Shown: positions 1 to 8,470, numbered from the stretch's first letter. The stretch is DNA of 32,174 nt from CAYWNA01 sp964459305 (GCA_964459305.1 CAYWNA010000151.1:1-32174), one strand, 5' to 3'. The notes: generated by a model not told the origin, from the sequence alone. Made by a program: numbers and translations.

Positions 1-90
1 CCGCTTTTCACCGATACCAATTTCCGCCCAAATAAGTGCAAAACTGGAATTTAGGTGAGATCATGTGAATTAGCGTCGTGACGAATGACA

Positions 91-107
91 AGTGACATAC
101 CGTCACT
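91..107. promoter_or_regulatory. Short dyad just before the first gene
   Basis: A perfect 6-bp inverted repeat, AGTGAC and GTCACT separated by 5 nt, ends directly before the purine-rich stretch GAAGGG (108-113) that could serve as ribosome binding site for the gene starting at 119. It could be an operator or an mRNA hairpin controlling translation. It is short enough to occur by chance. The remaining bases from 1 to 90 show no gene or clear promoter. Confidence 0.25.
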
Positions 108-118
108 GAAGGGCTTGC

Positions 119-2290
119 ATGAGCATCGAAGGATACGATTTCATCGACCTCTGTGAGAAGGTTGGCGCAACTCAGTTGCTTCCTGAGAACGCCGACTATT
201 TTGCGGAACTCATTCGGTGTTCCGCTATGGTCGCGGGTCTGCCTGAATCCGCCGTTGGTCCATTTCGAATTGCGGACGTTGAGTATCACGCTTGGATCAA
301 TTCGTCCGACCCCATGGAGTTTGCTCCCGAAATGGGTGGCGATCCGCAGGAGGGTCTTTTTGCCGCCGAGATTCCATACTACGACGGCGCATATCTAGTG
401 TTGCCCGTCGAGTACTCGGACGATGCATTCGTACTCGAATGTTTGCTTGAGGCGGCCTCTTGCAGAATGAACAGTCGCGAGTTCGAGGAAGAAACCGAGG
501 GTCTCGCGACTCTCGGTCTCATCATTAGCGATCGGTGCCTACGTAGAGCGGGGATATCGCGTCATACTGAGCCTGCATCCAGCGACAGTGGGGAGATACG
601 TTGGCCGCGAGATGCGGAGGCAAGGTTCTTTCAAGAATGCGTCTCGTTCGACCGAGACGAGATTGAATGCGACCTGACTCAACTCGGTATTCGAACATCG
701 GGTCTCGATCATCTTGCGTTTCGACAAGGCACGATTTCTCAGAGCTACGAACACTTGCGGCAGAATCCAGTTCTACATCGCCCATTGCTTGTCACGCGTG
801 ATCGCATAGTGCTGCTTTCCCCGATGACCATCACCAACGCGATCCGTGACGCTGTGCTCCAAGTCGCCAGAAGAATGGGCATTGTCACGGACCTGATGTT
901 GGCCTACCGCGATGTGGTTTCATCACGTGTCGGCCTCAACGCCCGTAGACTTGGATGGATAGAACGGGCAAGCGATCGGATCTTGCAGGATGATTTGGCC
1001 GTGGACGAACAAGTCTTCAGCACGGACACTGACAAGGTCATGGTGACTTACTTGGTCACCGACAGTCTGATTCACGGCGACACATCAGTCGAAAACTACC
1101 ATTGGGACATCAAGCCAAGCTTGGCGAGCGTCAAGAGCCGAATAGAAATCAACAATAGGCAACTAAACGAGGTTTTCGGTGAAACGATCGACATCGTTCA
1201 CTGCGTGATAACGCAAGGGATTGGGCGTTCATGCATCTCCAGCGTCCCCAAGGTCGAGCATCCAAATTCCTACGTGGTTTGGTGCTCCGCAGACGAATTC
1301 GGAGTGTTCTCTTTGCTCAATCTTGGCGATTCGTTGGCGATGTGGCGAGTTGCCGTTTCTCGCGATCGTCTTCCCAAGACCACGACGATGCTTGGCGGAG
1401 GTTTCCTCGACCACTACGCCCTATATCGCAATCGTGATGAGTCGTACTACTTTGGTGATGACGGTATTCCCGACAGCGTGTTTTTCGTAGCTTCTGGAAT
1501 CGAGCCGCGTCTAGAAGTCGTTAGAACGCTGGACCCACACTTCGTTCCCACGCCGGATGGGGGCTCGGCAATCCGTGTATATCGATTTCAGAATCAACGT
1601 GACTTCCACGTGTATGTCCCTGATCCTCAGGCTATCGACGGCATCGAACTCTTCGTCGAAGGTCTTCCTTGCCCTACGTGGGTCGTTGCCAGCGGCGCGT
1701 GCGATCTTTCCGATAGGGAAGAGCGATCTTTCTGCTTTCACCTGATCGATGCGGTTGCGTTCTGGCTTTGGCAACTGACCCCAGATATCTCGAAGCTTGT
1801 TGGTGACGCGACCGACTGTAAGCCCTTCACCATCAAAGTCGACTCGACGGGATTTGTTGCCAGCGATAGACATTCACCGGACCCTCGCACAACGGGAATC
1901 GAGTACACGCATCAGTGCGTTAGGAGGGGACGTCTGACATTCAGCCAAGACTTCACCTCTCACTGCGCTCGCCCGGACAACGCGGGGGAGTTGGAGCTGG
2001 CTCGCGTGCTGCTACGAGCATTCGCAACCGAGTTCGACGTAGAGACTGACGAAGCAACTGAAGAGACCGTCTTAGCATCACATTCGTACAATGGGCAGAA
2101 ACGCCGAATGTCAATCATTGAAGGTACCTCGGCGGGAATCATGGATACCCAGGATTTGCCCGCGGCACCCAAGGTCTTGCCATTCGACGAACAGTGGGTT
2201 CAAGATCAAGTAGCAGAAGAACTTCACCTATCCTTGGATATTCAACCGCCGGCTGTCTTACCTGCGTCGTCCACTCATTGCCCACGGTGA
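119..2290 (+). CDS. Large protein of unknown function, N-terminal part of a frameshifted gene
   Basis: I do not recognise a family. The 723-residue product is acidic and soluble-looking, with no signal peptide or membrane segment. ATG at 119 has the weak Shine-Dalgarno GAAGGG 5 nt upstream. The last ~30 residues (after about codon 700, ...WVQDQVAEE) become low-complexity and lose protein character, while the +1 frame from 2214 becomes convincingly coding and runs on into the nuclease-like segment ending at 2906. The simplest reading is one protein of roughly 930 residues split by one base in 2214-2225. No homopolymer run is present there, so polymerase slippage or a sequencing indel is not obviously favoured. 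Codon use resembles an accessory gene, with many TCG, CGA and GAT codons compared with the GC-rich genes to the right. Function unknown; the nuclease-like C-terminus suggests a DNA-related accessory or defence role, which is inference. Confidence 0.75.
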   Translation: MSIEGYDFIDLCEKVGATQLLPENADYFAELIRCSAMVAGLPESAVGPFRIADVEYHAWINSSDPMEFAPEMGGDPQEGLFAAEIPYYDGAYLVLPVEYSDDAFVLECLLEAASCRMNSREFEEETEGLATLGLIISDRCLRRAGISRHTEPASSDSGEIRWPRDAEARFFQECVSFDRDEIECDLTQLGIRTSGLDHLAFRQGTISQSYEHLRQNPVLHRPLLVTRDRIVLLSPMTITNAIRDAVLQVARRMGIVTDLMLAYRDVVSSRVGLNARRLGWIERASDRILQDDLAVDEQVFSTDTDKVMVTYLVTDSLIHGDTSVENYHWDIKPSLASVKSRIEINNRQLNEVFGETIDIVHCVITQGIGRSCISSVPKVEHPNSYVVWCSADEFGVFSLLNLGDSLAMWRVAVSRDRLPKTTTMLGGGFLDHYALYRNRDESYYFGDDGIPDSVFFVASGIEPRLEVVRTLDPHFVPTPDGGSAIRVYRFQNQRDFHVYVPDPQAIDGIELFVEGLPCPTWVVASGACDLSDREERSFCFHLIDAVAFWLWQLTPDISKLVGDATDCKPFTIKVDSTGFVASDRHSPDPRTTGIEYTHQCVRRGRLTFSQDFTSHCARPDNAGELELARVLLRAFATEFDVETDEATEETVLASHSYNGQKRRMSIIEGTSAGIMDTQDLPAAPKVLPFDEQWVQDQVAEELHLSLDIQPPAVLPASSTHCPR

Positions 2291-2336
2291 CTTCATCACC
2301 TGGGGCACTCGTGCAGTTCACCAAGCGGGAAACTAC

Positions 2337-2906
2337 TTGTTCGATATTTGCAGTAGGGGACGTCTCAAGGACCCCTCGTCGGATGCGATGCGGTCGTATC
2401 AAGGGGCCGTTGTGGATCGGCTGGGCAATGCCTTCAACGACGAGATCGCCGACCTATTGCGCTCGACGGGTGACTATCGCGTTCGTCGTAGAGCAAAGAA
2501 GTTCAACGGAAAGCGACTGTCGCGAGACAACGGTGAGGACATCGGAGACATCGACGTCTTGGCTGCAAACGTGTCGGCTAGAACGATCTTTCCGATAGAG
2601 GCAAAGTGCTTTTCATTGGCGAAAACATCGGCTGAAGTTGGTCGCGAAAGAGATGCACTTTTCGGTGACTTGACAGCGTCATCGGGAAAGGTAGGGAGGC
2701 ATTTGGAGCGTGTCGCGTGGATCCGCAGCCATACCGGAGACGTTCTTCACGAACTGGGCTTGCCGGAGGAGGAAGGGTGGGTAATCGAGCCATTCATAGT
2801 CCTAGACGTTGACCTAATCTCCGTACACCTAACATCATCGCCAATCAAGATTGCCACACGCGAGACACTGGTCGAAATGTTGGCGGCAACAATTGCAGAG
2901 GCGTAG
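2337..2906 (+). CDS. PD-(D/E)XK nuclease-like C-terminal segment, probably continuous with the preceding gene
   Basis: The open frame extends upstream to 2214, just after an in-frame TAG, and reads well as protein from there (FTYPWIFNRRLSYLRRPL, then HGDFITWGTRAVHQAG), so the TTG at 2337 is only the first nominal start and has no good ribosome binding site. Counting from 2337, residues 70-75 are GDIDVL and residues 86-92 are PIEAKCF. This D-x(14)-E-x-K spacing on two hydrophobic strands is the usual catalytic core of PD-(D/E)XK nucleases. The preceding acidic stretch NDEIADLL could supply the helix-borne Glu. No known restriction enzyme was recognised. It is most likely the C-terminal domain of the 119-2290 protein, detached by a frameshift; an independently translated small nuclease is the alternative. 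The nuclease reading rests on the motif alone. Confidence 0.6.
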   Translation: MFDICSRGRLKDPSSDAMRSYQGAVVDRLGNAFNDEIADLLRSTGDYRVRRRAKKFNGKRLSRDNGEDIGDIDVLAANVSARTIFPIEAKCFSLAKTSAEVGRERDALFGDLTASSGKVGRHLERVAWIRSHTGDVLHELGLPEEEGWVIEPFIVLDVDLISVHLTSSPIKIATRETLVEMLAATIAEA

Positions 2907-3066
2907 GGCCGGTTCAACATCCAGCGTTCAGCCATCAGCTACGAGCCCGGAGGGTGCGTTTGGAATTGCCGCAGGGCTAACTGCGGTGCACACAACGACG
3001 CAGGTTTTCTATTTCTGCCTCCGTCTGAGGCTGATTCACCAATCGACGCATTGCCGAGGCAAGTAG

Positions 3067-3094
3067 GCCGGACCCAGCGAAGCGCCGTTCCGGC
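3067..3094. repeat. Small hairpin in the intergenic region 2907-3448
   Basis: GCCGGA (3067-3072) and TCCGGC (3089-3094) form an inverted repeat around a 16-nt centre that itself contains AGCGAAGCGCC. A second hairpin, CCGCAG-GGCTAA-CTGCGG, lies near 2970-2987. Neither has a U-tract, so they are not typical terminators. The spacer 2907-3099 otherwise holds no gene. The look of the sequence matches palindromic intergenic repeats common in planctomycetes; that comparison is from memory and unverified. Confidence 0.35.
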
Positions 3095-3099
3095 ACGGG

Positions 3100-3409
3100 T
3101 ATTCCTCTCTGTTCAAGAATTCTTAACAGAAGGTCACGAAGATCGCAAAGCGGCAGGGCCGCAACCAAATGCGAGCTACCGCTCGGTTGGCAATGGCCCG
3201 CTCCCGTTGGTCGCTAATATTCGCGCAAGAAAACAACAATCTGATTGTTTGCAGTGCAAAGCGGCAGGGCCGCAACCAAAGGCGAGCTACCGCTCGGTTG
3301 ACAATGGCCCGCTCCCGTTGGTCGCTAGTATTCGCGCAAGAAGACAACTATCTGATCGTCTGCAGTGCAAAGGTCTCGTCTCTTCGCGTACTTTGCGCCC
3401 TTCTGTTCA
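3100..3409. repeat. Left copy of a direct repeat, with two tandem 111-bp units
   Basis: This stretch contains two tandem units of exactly 111 bp, at 3146-3256 and 3257-3367, each beginning CAAAGCGGCAGGGCCGCAAC. They are flanked by 46 bp on the left (including AAGAATTCTTAACAGAAGG) and about 42 bp on the right. The same arrangement with only one unit recurs at 5137-5335 in the same orientation, on the other side of the ATPase gene; the length difference is exactly one unit. The first unit is almost identical to the distant copy, while the second unit has more differences. No coding character is evident. It could be an intergenic repeat family, or the arms of a segment gained or exchanged by recombination. 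Confidence 0.8.
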
Positions 3410-3448
3410 ATCACTTCTTTGCGTCGTTGATCCTTAAACAGAGCCGGC

Positions 3449-4927
3449 TCAATCCGCGAAGAGATCGCTCAATCCCAGAATCTGAATCTTCATGGCCTTC
3501 GCCTTCTTCCGCAACGGAGTGGAAGCTTCGCCGGAGAGCAGCAGATGATAACTGATCGTCCAGCCCTTCGGCGGTGAGTAGGCCTTTTCCCTGACCTGAT
3601 CGAGGTATCCTGACCCGCGATCCGCCTTCCCGCTGATCCACTTCAGTTCCAGCAACCGGCTTTCCCGATCCGCTTCATTCTCGACAATCAAGTCCACCTG
3701 AGACTCGCCCTCGACCCAATGATGCCCAACTTCGTACTCGTCATCCTGTACGTTCAACTTCGCGAGAATGCTCTCCCGGCCAGCAGGACTGAACTGGCGA
3801 CGTAATACCCATTCGGCCAACAACTCGAAGGCTTTGCCTGAGAAGTTTTCGATGTAATAGCCGGTCTTCGAGCCGATACATTCACGAAATAGATTCGAAC
3901 GCACGTTTTTGCGGATGCGACGCGCCCGGCTTCTGAGAATCTGAAAGTAAAAGTTCAAGAACGGGTCTCTGATATGATACTTGTTGCCGCGCCGGTTGGC
4001 CTTGGTGGTACCGGCCTGAGTTTTCTCGGCGAGGATCTCAAATTCAAGCAACTGGCCGATCATCGTCCTTACGGTCGATTCGTTCGAGATGGATGTCTTC
4101 CGACGGATGTTGTCCAGCGTGGAGCCGTCCTGTCCCAGCGCGGCCAGAATCGTTTCCGCCGTCCGGGCAGACTCCCTGGTGAACTCCAGATTGATGACCT
4201 CGCGAAATTCATCGAGAAAGATGGTGTCGCGAGTGAAGAACGTCTTGTTGATCGCTCGGATGAAATTGCCGTCGCGAGGAATCCGCGCCAGGTAATACGG
4301 CACACCACCGGTCATCATGAACACCAAACAAATCTGTTCTTTGGTCCATTGGGGAAAGTAATGCCGCCCGATTTCTGAGAGGCTGAAAGGCAGAACTCGG
4401 AGATCGCCTACGGTCCGCATGCGATGCAGCACGGATGTTTCCGACGCGGTTTTGTTCGCGAAGAACCGGTGAGAGGAACCGCAAATGATGACCTTTACGT
4501 TTGCCAACTGCTCCCAATCCACCCAGGCTTCTTTCAGTTGGCCGAGGAATCCTGACTTCCGTTTCGCGATCCATTGAATCTCATCAAAGACGATCACGTG
4601 TTTCCGGTCGGGTTGATTTCGGAAGAAGGCTGTCATGGCCCGGAACGCGCGAAGCCAACTCAAATCGACGACCCGGATGATCGACAGCGTGTCGTCCCCG
4701 GAAAAGCGTTTCCACTCGTGGGCAAACTTCCTCAGCAGTTGCCGGGACGAACTGTCCTCATCTCCCTGGAAAGAGAGGGCCGGGGCACTGCGGGCAAATT
4801 GTGCCAGCAGCCATGTTTTCCCAATCCGGCGGCGTCCGCGCACGACCAGGAAACCTGATTTGGGAGAATCGACAAAGGACTGAAGCCGAGCCAACTCCGC
4901 TTCGCGACCGAAAAAGGTCTCTGACAT
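3449..4927 (-). CDS. ATP-binding protein of the DUF234/archaeal-type AAA ATPase family
   Basis: The 492-residue product is a P-loop ATPase. Walker A is GRRRIGKT at residues 31-38 and Walker B is VIVFDE at 111-116, followed by QW; a sensor-like CGSS lies around 150. A winged-helix-like middle region leads to a C-terminal PD-(D/E)XK-like domain with QVDLIVEN near 410-417 and LLELKW at 425-430. This is the domain order of the archaeal-ATPase/DUF234 family, proteins often found alone in accessory regions; their role is poorly known. The length is usual for the family. ATG at 4927 has no Shine-Dalgarno sequence, but a good promoter ends 7 nt before it, suggesting a leaderless message. The gene stands alone between two direct repeats, which hints at acquisition as a unit. 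Nuclease activity is inferred from the motif only. Confidence 0.9.
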   Translation of the reverse strand: MSETFFGREAELARLQSFVDSPKSGFLVVRGRRRIGKTWLLAQFARSAPALSFQGDEDSSSRQLLRKFAHEWKRFSGDDTLSIIRVVDLSWLRAFRAMTAFFRNQPDRKHVIVFDEIQWIAKRKSGFLGQLKEAWVDWEQLANVKVIICGSSHRFFANKTASETSVLHRMRTVGDLRVLPFSLSEIGRHYFPQWTKEQICLVFMMTGGVPYYLARIPRDGNFIRAINKTFFTRDTIFLDEFREVINLEFTRESARTAETILAALGQDGSTLDNIRRKTSISNESTVRTMIGQLLEFEILAEKTQAGTTKANRRGNKYHIRDPFLNFYFQILRSRARRIRKNVRSNLFRECIGSKTGYYIENFSGKAFELLAEWVLRRQFSPAGRESILAKLNVQDDEYEVGHHWVEGESQVDLIVENEADRESRLLELKWISGKADRGSGYLDQVREKAYSPPKGWTISYHLLLSGEASTPLRKKAKAMKIQILGLSDLFAD

Positions 4928-4934
4928 GCAGCTC

Positions 4935-5024
4935 AGTATAACCGCGAACTTTTAGGAATCAAGATAAGTTCGCGGTTTTTGAGTAAACCGCGAATATTTA
5001 AGCCGCTTGATAAATGTGCGGTTC
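4935..5024 (-). promoter_or_regulatory. Promoter and operator-like dyads of the ATPase gene
   Basis: Read on the minus strand, TTGATT (4957-4962) and TATACT (4935-4940) are spaced by 16 nt, a convincing sigma-70-type promoter whose start would fall at or next to the ATG at 4927. A perfect 12-bp inverted repeat, AACCGCGAACTT at 4940-4951 and AAGTTCGCGGTT at 4966-4977, overlaps the -10 and spacer and surrounds the -35. A further AACCGCGAA (4986-4994) and a GCGGTT (5019-5024) form a second, looser dyad upstream. The layout suits a repressor that blocks RNA polymerase, possibly autoregulation. The plus strand reads as hairpin followed by TTTTT, but no plus-strand gene ends here. Confidence 0.6.
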
Positions 5025-5136
5025 TTGCCACATCGCTGGTGCGCGGGGCGACCGCGAGACCGCCCTCACGTTCGATTTCCAGACAAGACTCCCAACAACG
5101 AGTCCTGCCCCCTCTTCTTCCCCCCTTTCTCTTCGC

Positions 5137-5335
5137 TATTCCTCTCCGCCCAAGAATTCTCAACAGAAGGTCACGAAGATCGCAAAGCGGCAGGGCCGCA
5201 ACCAAATGCGAGCTACCGCTCGGTTGGCAATGGCCCGCTCCCGTTGGTCGCTAATATTCGCGCAAGAAAACAACAATCTGATTGTTCTCAGTGCAAAGGT
5301 CTCTTCTCTTCGCGCACTCTGCGCCCTTCTGTTCA
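5137..5335. repeat. Right copy of the direct repeat, with one 111-bp unit
   Basis: This is the same sequence as 3100-3409 but with a single 111-bp unit (5183-5293). Left flank (46 bp) and right flank (about 42 bp, CTTCGCGC-type sequence) are conserved as well, with scattered substitutions. The two copies bracket 3410-5136, which holds only the ATPase gene and its promoter. Recombination between them would delete the ATPase cleanly. Confidence 0.8.
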
Positions 5336-5596
5336 GTCAGATTTTCCATCTTCCCTCCTCAGCTATCGCAAAGAGGCCGTAGCGAACAGGCCCAGTTCTC
5401 CAACGACGACATGTTTATCGTTTGGAATGTCTTCATGAGACTGGGATCTCCCGCTCGAGTTGCCCACGTGCCATATGCGAACGCTCTGGTGAATCATGTT
5501 GTCGCATTCGACCGTGGCCGCCGAAGACCACATATTGATGCCAATCGTTTTGGGGCATCCTGGCATAAAAGTTGGAACGACGCCACAGTAATCACG
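5336..5596. other. Intergenic stretch, no confident gene
   Basis: A minus-strand open frame of 67 codons (5363-5566) and a plus-strand one overlap here. Neither has a good ribosome binding site or recognisable motif. The minus-strand reading is modestly protein-like and could be a remnant of a decayed gene. I would not annotate it as a functional gene. Confidence 0.3.
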
Positions 5597-6790
5597 TCAC
5601 TGGCGGCGGAACGGCTTGCTTAGTGTAATCACCCGCTCCGCTTCTTCGTACCACCCGACCGGCGCGAAGTCCGACGTGTGCAGGTAGCACTGAACGCGGA
5701 CCTTGTCGCTCCCTTCGGTGAACGTCAGCAGCCGGCTCATCGGGGCGGCGTTCTCCTCGCGGCTGTGATAACGGGTCAAGGCGGCGCAGTTGATGAAGTT
5801 CACTTCCCACTTCCGCTCGATGTGCGACCGTCCCCCGGCGCGATCATTTGGCTTGGCGTGGGTATGGCCGCCAAGCCAGATGTCGATGCCGCCAGGATGC
5901 TCGGCAAGATAGCCTTCAAAGGCCTGCGCGTCTGGCTTACCATCGACAAAGTAGAGATACGACGCTCCTTTTGGTCCGCCGTCTGGAAAGTAGCCGTGGT
6001 AGTACCACGTCCATTCGCCGCCGGCCGTCTTGGTGAAGCCTTCATAGGGCCCCGAAGCAACCGTCGTCTCACGAAGCATGTGATGGTGTGTCGAGATAAT
6101 GACACAGTCCGGGTTCTCCTCAACCATCGTGCGCCACCACTTGAACGTCTCTCCGGTGACGGCACCGGCCGGGTATCCACCGGGATGGCCCTCTCTGGCA
6201 ATACGTCCCACGGGCGGACCGCCGTAGTTGTGGTCGCTCATCATCAGGAAGAGCACGTTGCCCACGCGAAACGAATATCGCTCGGCTGTCCCCTCAACCG
6301 GGAAGGGGCGGCGCCGGGGATCGACGCCGGACGTCTCGGTGTTCTCGCCAATCGGATCGACCCACTTGCGAAACCAAGCCCTCAGCGGTCCGTTGGGGTC
6401 GCTGGCGTCGTGATTGCCCTCGATATTGTAGAAGGCTTCGCGACCGTGTTTGACTCCCAAAGAGAACTGCCGCACCACCTCTCGACCAACCTTTTCATTT
6501 GGATACCCCTGCGTTCCCGACAGGTCTCCCAGGTGGACGGCGATGTCCCAGTCGAAGGTTGGCGCGCCGTCTCCGTTGCGGCCTTCCGATTGCCGGATCG
6601 CCTCGCCCAGGCTCTCCCGGTTACCGCGGTCCATGTCTTTGTCAACGTGCGAGCAGCCCATCGCCCAGAGACGAAACACACCCTTGTCGGACGACGGGGC
6701 CGCCCCCGGCTCGGCATCCGCTCGGTTCGAGGTGAGCAAGAAAGCCGACGTCAATAGAACTACTAAAGATGTGAAGCGTGAATGTTGCAT
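5597..6790 (-). CDS. Secreted calcineurin-like metallophosphoesterase
   Basis: The 397-residue product begins with a signal peptide (hydrophobic residues about 7-20, cleavage near ADA-EP). The metallophosphoesterase signature is present in order: GCSHVD at 45-50 (a Ser replacing the usual Asp in DxH), HLGDLSG at 86-92, GNHD at 125-128, STHHH at 233-237 and GGHTH at 307-311. These ligands bind a dinuclear metal centre that hydrolyses phosphate esters. The Asp-to-Ser change in the first motif is notable because that Asp is normally a metal ligand; Cys46 or Asp50 may compensate or the activity may be altered. ATG at 6790 is preceded by AGGAG at a good distance. It is the last gene of a minus-strand group with the two ceramidase-fold genes upstream (124-bp gap), suggesting joint extracytoplasmic phosphate or lipid scavenging. 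Substrate unknown. Confidence 0.88.
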   Translation of the reverse strand: MQHSRFTSLVVLLTSAFLLTSNRADAEPGAAPSSDKGVFRLWAMGCSHVDKDMDRGNRESLGEAIRQSEGRNGDGAPTFDWDIAVHLGDLSGTQGYPNEKVGREVVRQFSLGVKHGREAFYNIEGNHDASDPNGPLRAWFRKWVDPIGENTETSGVDPRRRPFPVEGTAERYSFRVGNVLFLMMSDHNYGGPPVGRIAREGHPGGYPAGAVTGETFKWWRTMVEENPDCVIISTHHHMLRETTVASGPYEGFTKTAGGEWTWYYHGYFPDGGPKGASYLYFVDGKPDAQAFEGYLAEHPGGIDIWLGGHTHAKPNDRAGGRSHIERKWEVNFINCAALTRYHSREENAAPMSRLLTFTEGSDKVRVQCYLHTSDFAPVGWYEEAERVITLSKPFRRQ

Positions 6791-6914
6791 CGCACTCTCT
6801 CCTCTCGATGAGCTAAGCGGACTTCACATATGTTTGCACAGTTGAACCGGTGACAACGACTGCGTTATCCCGAAACCCGGCGTCGCTAACCGCGCATTTG
6901 TTCCTAAGCACTGC

Positions 6915-8354
6915 TTAGCGCCACAGGCGGTTGAGCATCTGTCCTGCGGTTTCCACGATGCGGTAGCCGGTGTACGGTTCCAATCGCGTCCAACTGATCG
7001 TCGCCCCGGAGTACCCGCCGCCCAAGATGCCGTAGATCGTTGGACAGTAGCCACAGAAACCGTCCGCCAGACCCACCACCGCGGTGAGCGGCGCCGGGCT
7101 GCGACGCTTGATATCCAATCCAAACTGGCAGTACAGCTCGCACGGCTGAGTCACCAGGGCCACGTCGCCAATGCGAATCGCGTGAACCGGTAACGTATCG
7201 ACCGGATTCTCACCGAATACCTCCTGAAGATGTGCCGTCCCGAACGCCATGATCATCTGCATTCCGCGTATCTTTTCGCCGGCGTCGATTCGCGCCAGCA
7301 CCTTGCGGGCCTCCGCCACTCGTTCCGGATCGGGCAATCGCACTTGGACCGTGAGATCTTCGTAAGCGTGATCCAACACAGGACGGTCGTGATACTCGAC
7401 GCTCTTGTACAGCCGCAACGTTTCTTCGGCCACCAGGCGGCCCATGCGTTCGAGCGCCTGCTCGCGCGATTCCTTGCGTGGGTGAAGCAGATCTCGATTC
7501 TGGATGTCGCCCTGGGCGCCATTGAGGAACAGCACGGGGATGGCGTCCAACTCTTCTCGCAGGATTCTGCGGGCCTCGCCGGGAACGTCAGCCGAAAAGA
7601 CCCCGGCCCCGTAGAAGAGCGTCGGGTGCGTGGTGTTGTGGTGCAACACAGCGATGAGCTTGCCGTCGGTGTCCGCCGCGAACATCGCCAAGTGTTGCGG
7701 ATCGTCGGGGCCTTCCAGGCCGGCGAAGTCTTCGCGCGTGACATCTCCGTGCATCGAATGCGTGCCGTTCGCCCAGCAGACCCGCCGATTAAAGCCGATC
7801 TGCGCGGTTCCCTTGCCCCAGCCGATCCTGCCGGGCCGGGCCGATTCGACCGCCTGCCCGGCAAGCTCCACCAGCCAACCCTGCAGCCGATCCAGGTACG
7901 CCTCATCGACAGGCATGAGGTAGTTAGTCTTCAGCACCGAGGGACCGCCGTGGGTGTGCGTGCAAGTGATCAAGACATTGCGCGGCGGAATCCCGGTGGC
8001 CTGGCCTATTGCCTCGCGCATCTTGGCGACCCGCGGCGATTCGATCGCTGCCAAGTCGCAACTGATCAGCAAGATCTGCGTTTTGCCGTCGGACAGAAAG
8101 AGCCCGTTGGCCTCAAGGTTATCGCGAATCCCCGTCGCGCGCCGTGCAACGCCAGCCCCCTGCACGAAGGCGTCGACCTCCGGGTTAATCACCTGGGTCG
8201 CTGCGCCGATTCGAAACGGCGGCGGATTCGGCTTGTCAGCGTCATCATCGGCGGCCAACGCGACCGCCGCCTGCCCCGCCCAGGCCGCCGCGGCCCCTGT
8301 CGCCGCGACCTGCCCAACAAAACGCCGTCGCGTCATCAATTCCACAGAAGACAT
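6915..8354 (-). CDS. Tat-exported neutral/alkaline ceramidase-fold protein
   Basis: I place the start at ATG 8354, not further upstream, because GGAGAAAA lies just before it and the product then opens with a Tat signal (MTRRRFVGQ, residues 7-15, then an Ala-rich segment). The 479-residue protein matches the N-terminal domain of neutral/alkaline non-lysosomal ceramidases: FRIGAATQVINP near 47-58, the metal-site THTHGGPS at 132-139, a later HHNTTHP, and FLNGAQGDIQN. Authentic ceramidases have about 650 residues with a C-terminal immunoglobulin-like domain; that domain is absent here, as in the many planctomycete paralogues of this fold. It therefore probably is a zinc-dependent amidase or hydrolase of the cell envelope with another substrate. 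It shares the window with three paralogues. A 116-bp gap separates it from the preceding paralogue. Confidence 0.85.
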   Translation of the reverse strand: MSSVELMTRRRFVGQVAATGAAAAWAGQAAVALAADDDADKPNPPPFRIGAATQVINPEVDAFVQGAGVARRATGIRDNLEANGLFLSDGKTQILLISCDLAAIESPRVAKMREAIGQATGIPPRNVLITCTHTHGGPSVLKTNYLMPVDEAYLDRLQGWLVELAGQAVESARPGRIGWGKGTAQIGFNRRVCWANGTHSMHGDVTREDFAGLEGPDDPQHLAMFAADTDGKLIAVLHHNTTHPTLFYGAGVFSADVPGEARRILREELDAIPVLFLNGAQGDIQNRDLLHPRKESREQALERMGRLVAEETLRLYKSVEYHDRPVLDHAYEDLTVQVRLPDPERVAEARKVLARIDAGEKIRGMQMIMAFGTAHLQEVFGENPVDTLPVHAIRIGDVALVTQPCELYCQFGLDIKRRSPAPLTAVVGLADGFCGYCPTIYGILGGGYSGATISWTRLEPYTGYRIVETAGQMLNRLWR

Positions 8355-8404
8355 CGTGATTTTCTCCTTCAGCCCACGACGCGACGAGTTTGCCGGCCGC
8401 CGCT

Positions 8405-8428
8405 CACAGGCGATCTGCATCCTGACGG
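8405..8428. repeat. 24-bp sequence repeated before two ceramidase-fold genes
   Basis: The 24 bp beginning CACAGGCGATCTGCATCCTG are identical to 32047-32070. Both copies lie 30-75 bp upstream of the start of a minus-strand Tat-exported ceramidase-fold gene (8354 and 32017). Read on the minus strand both contain ATGCAGATCGCCTGT. The match may be a shared regulatory element, or the remnant of a formerly common upstream gene end. Confidence 0.6.
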
Positions 8429-8470
8429 TCGGGCGCACATCACGCACAGGCGAGCTGCTCTCACCTGTTC

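Noticed and set aside
4940..4980. Plus-strand terminator made of the AACCGCGAACTT dyad plus TTTTT
   Set aside because: No plus-strand gene ends here; the dyad is better placed as operator of the minus-strand ATPase.
5678..6757. Long plus-strand open frame opposite the phosphoesterase
   Set aside because: It is the complement of a gene with intact catalytic motifs and a signal peptide; the plus frame has no recognisable motif.
6904..6918. CTAAGCA-C-TGCTTAG palindrome at the end of a ceramidase-fold gene
   Set aside because: Arms are too close to form a good RNA hairpin and there is no U-tract, so it is not called a terminator.
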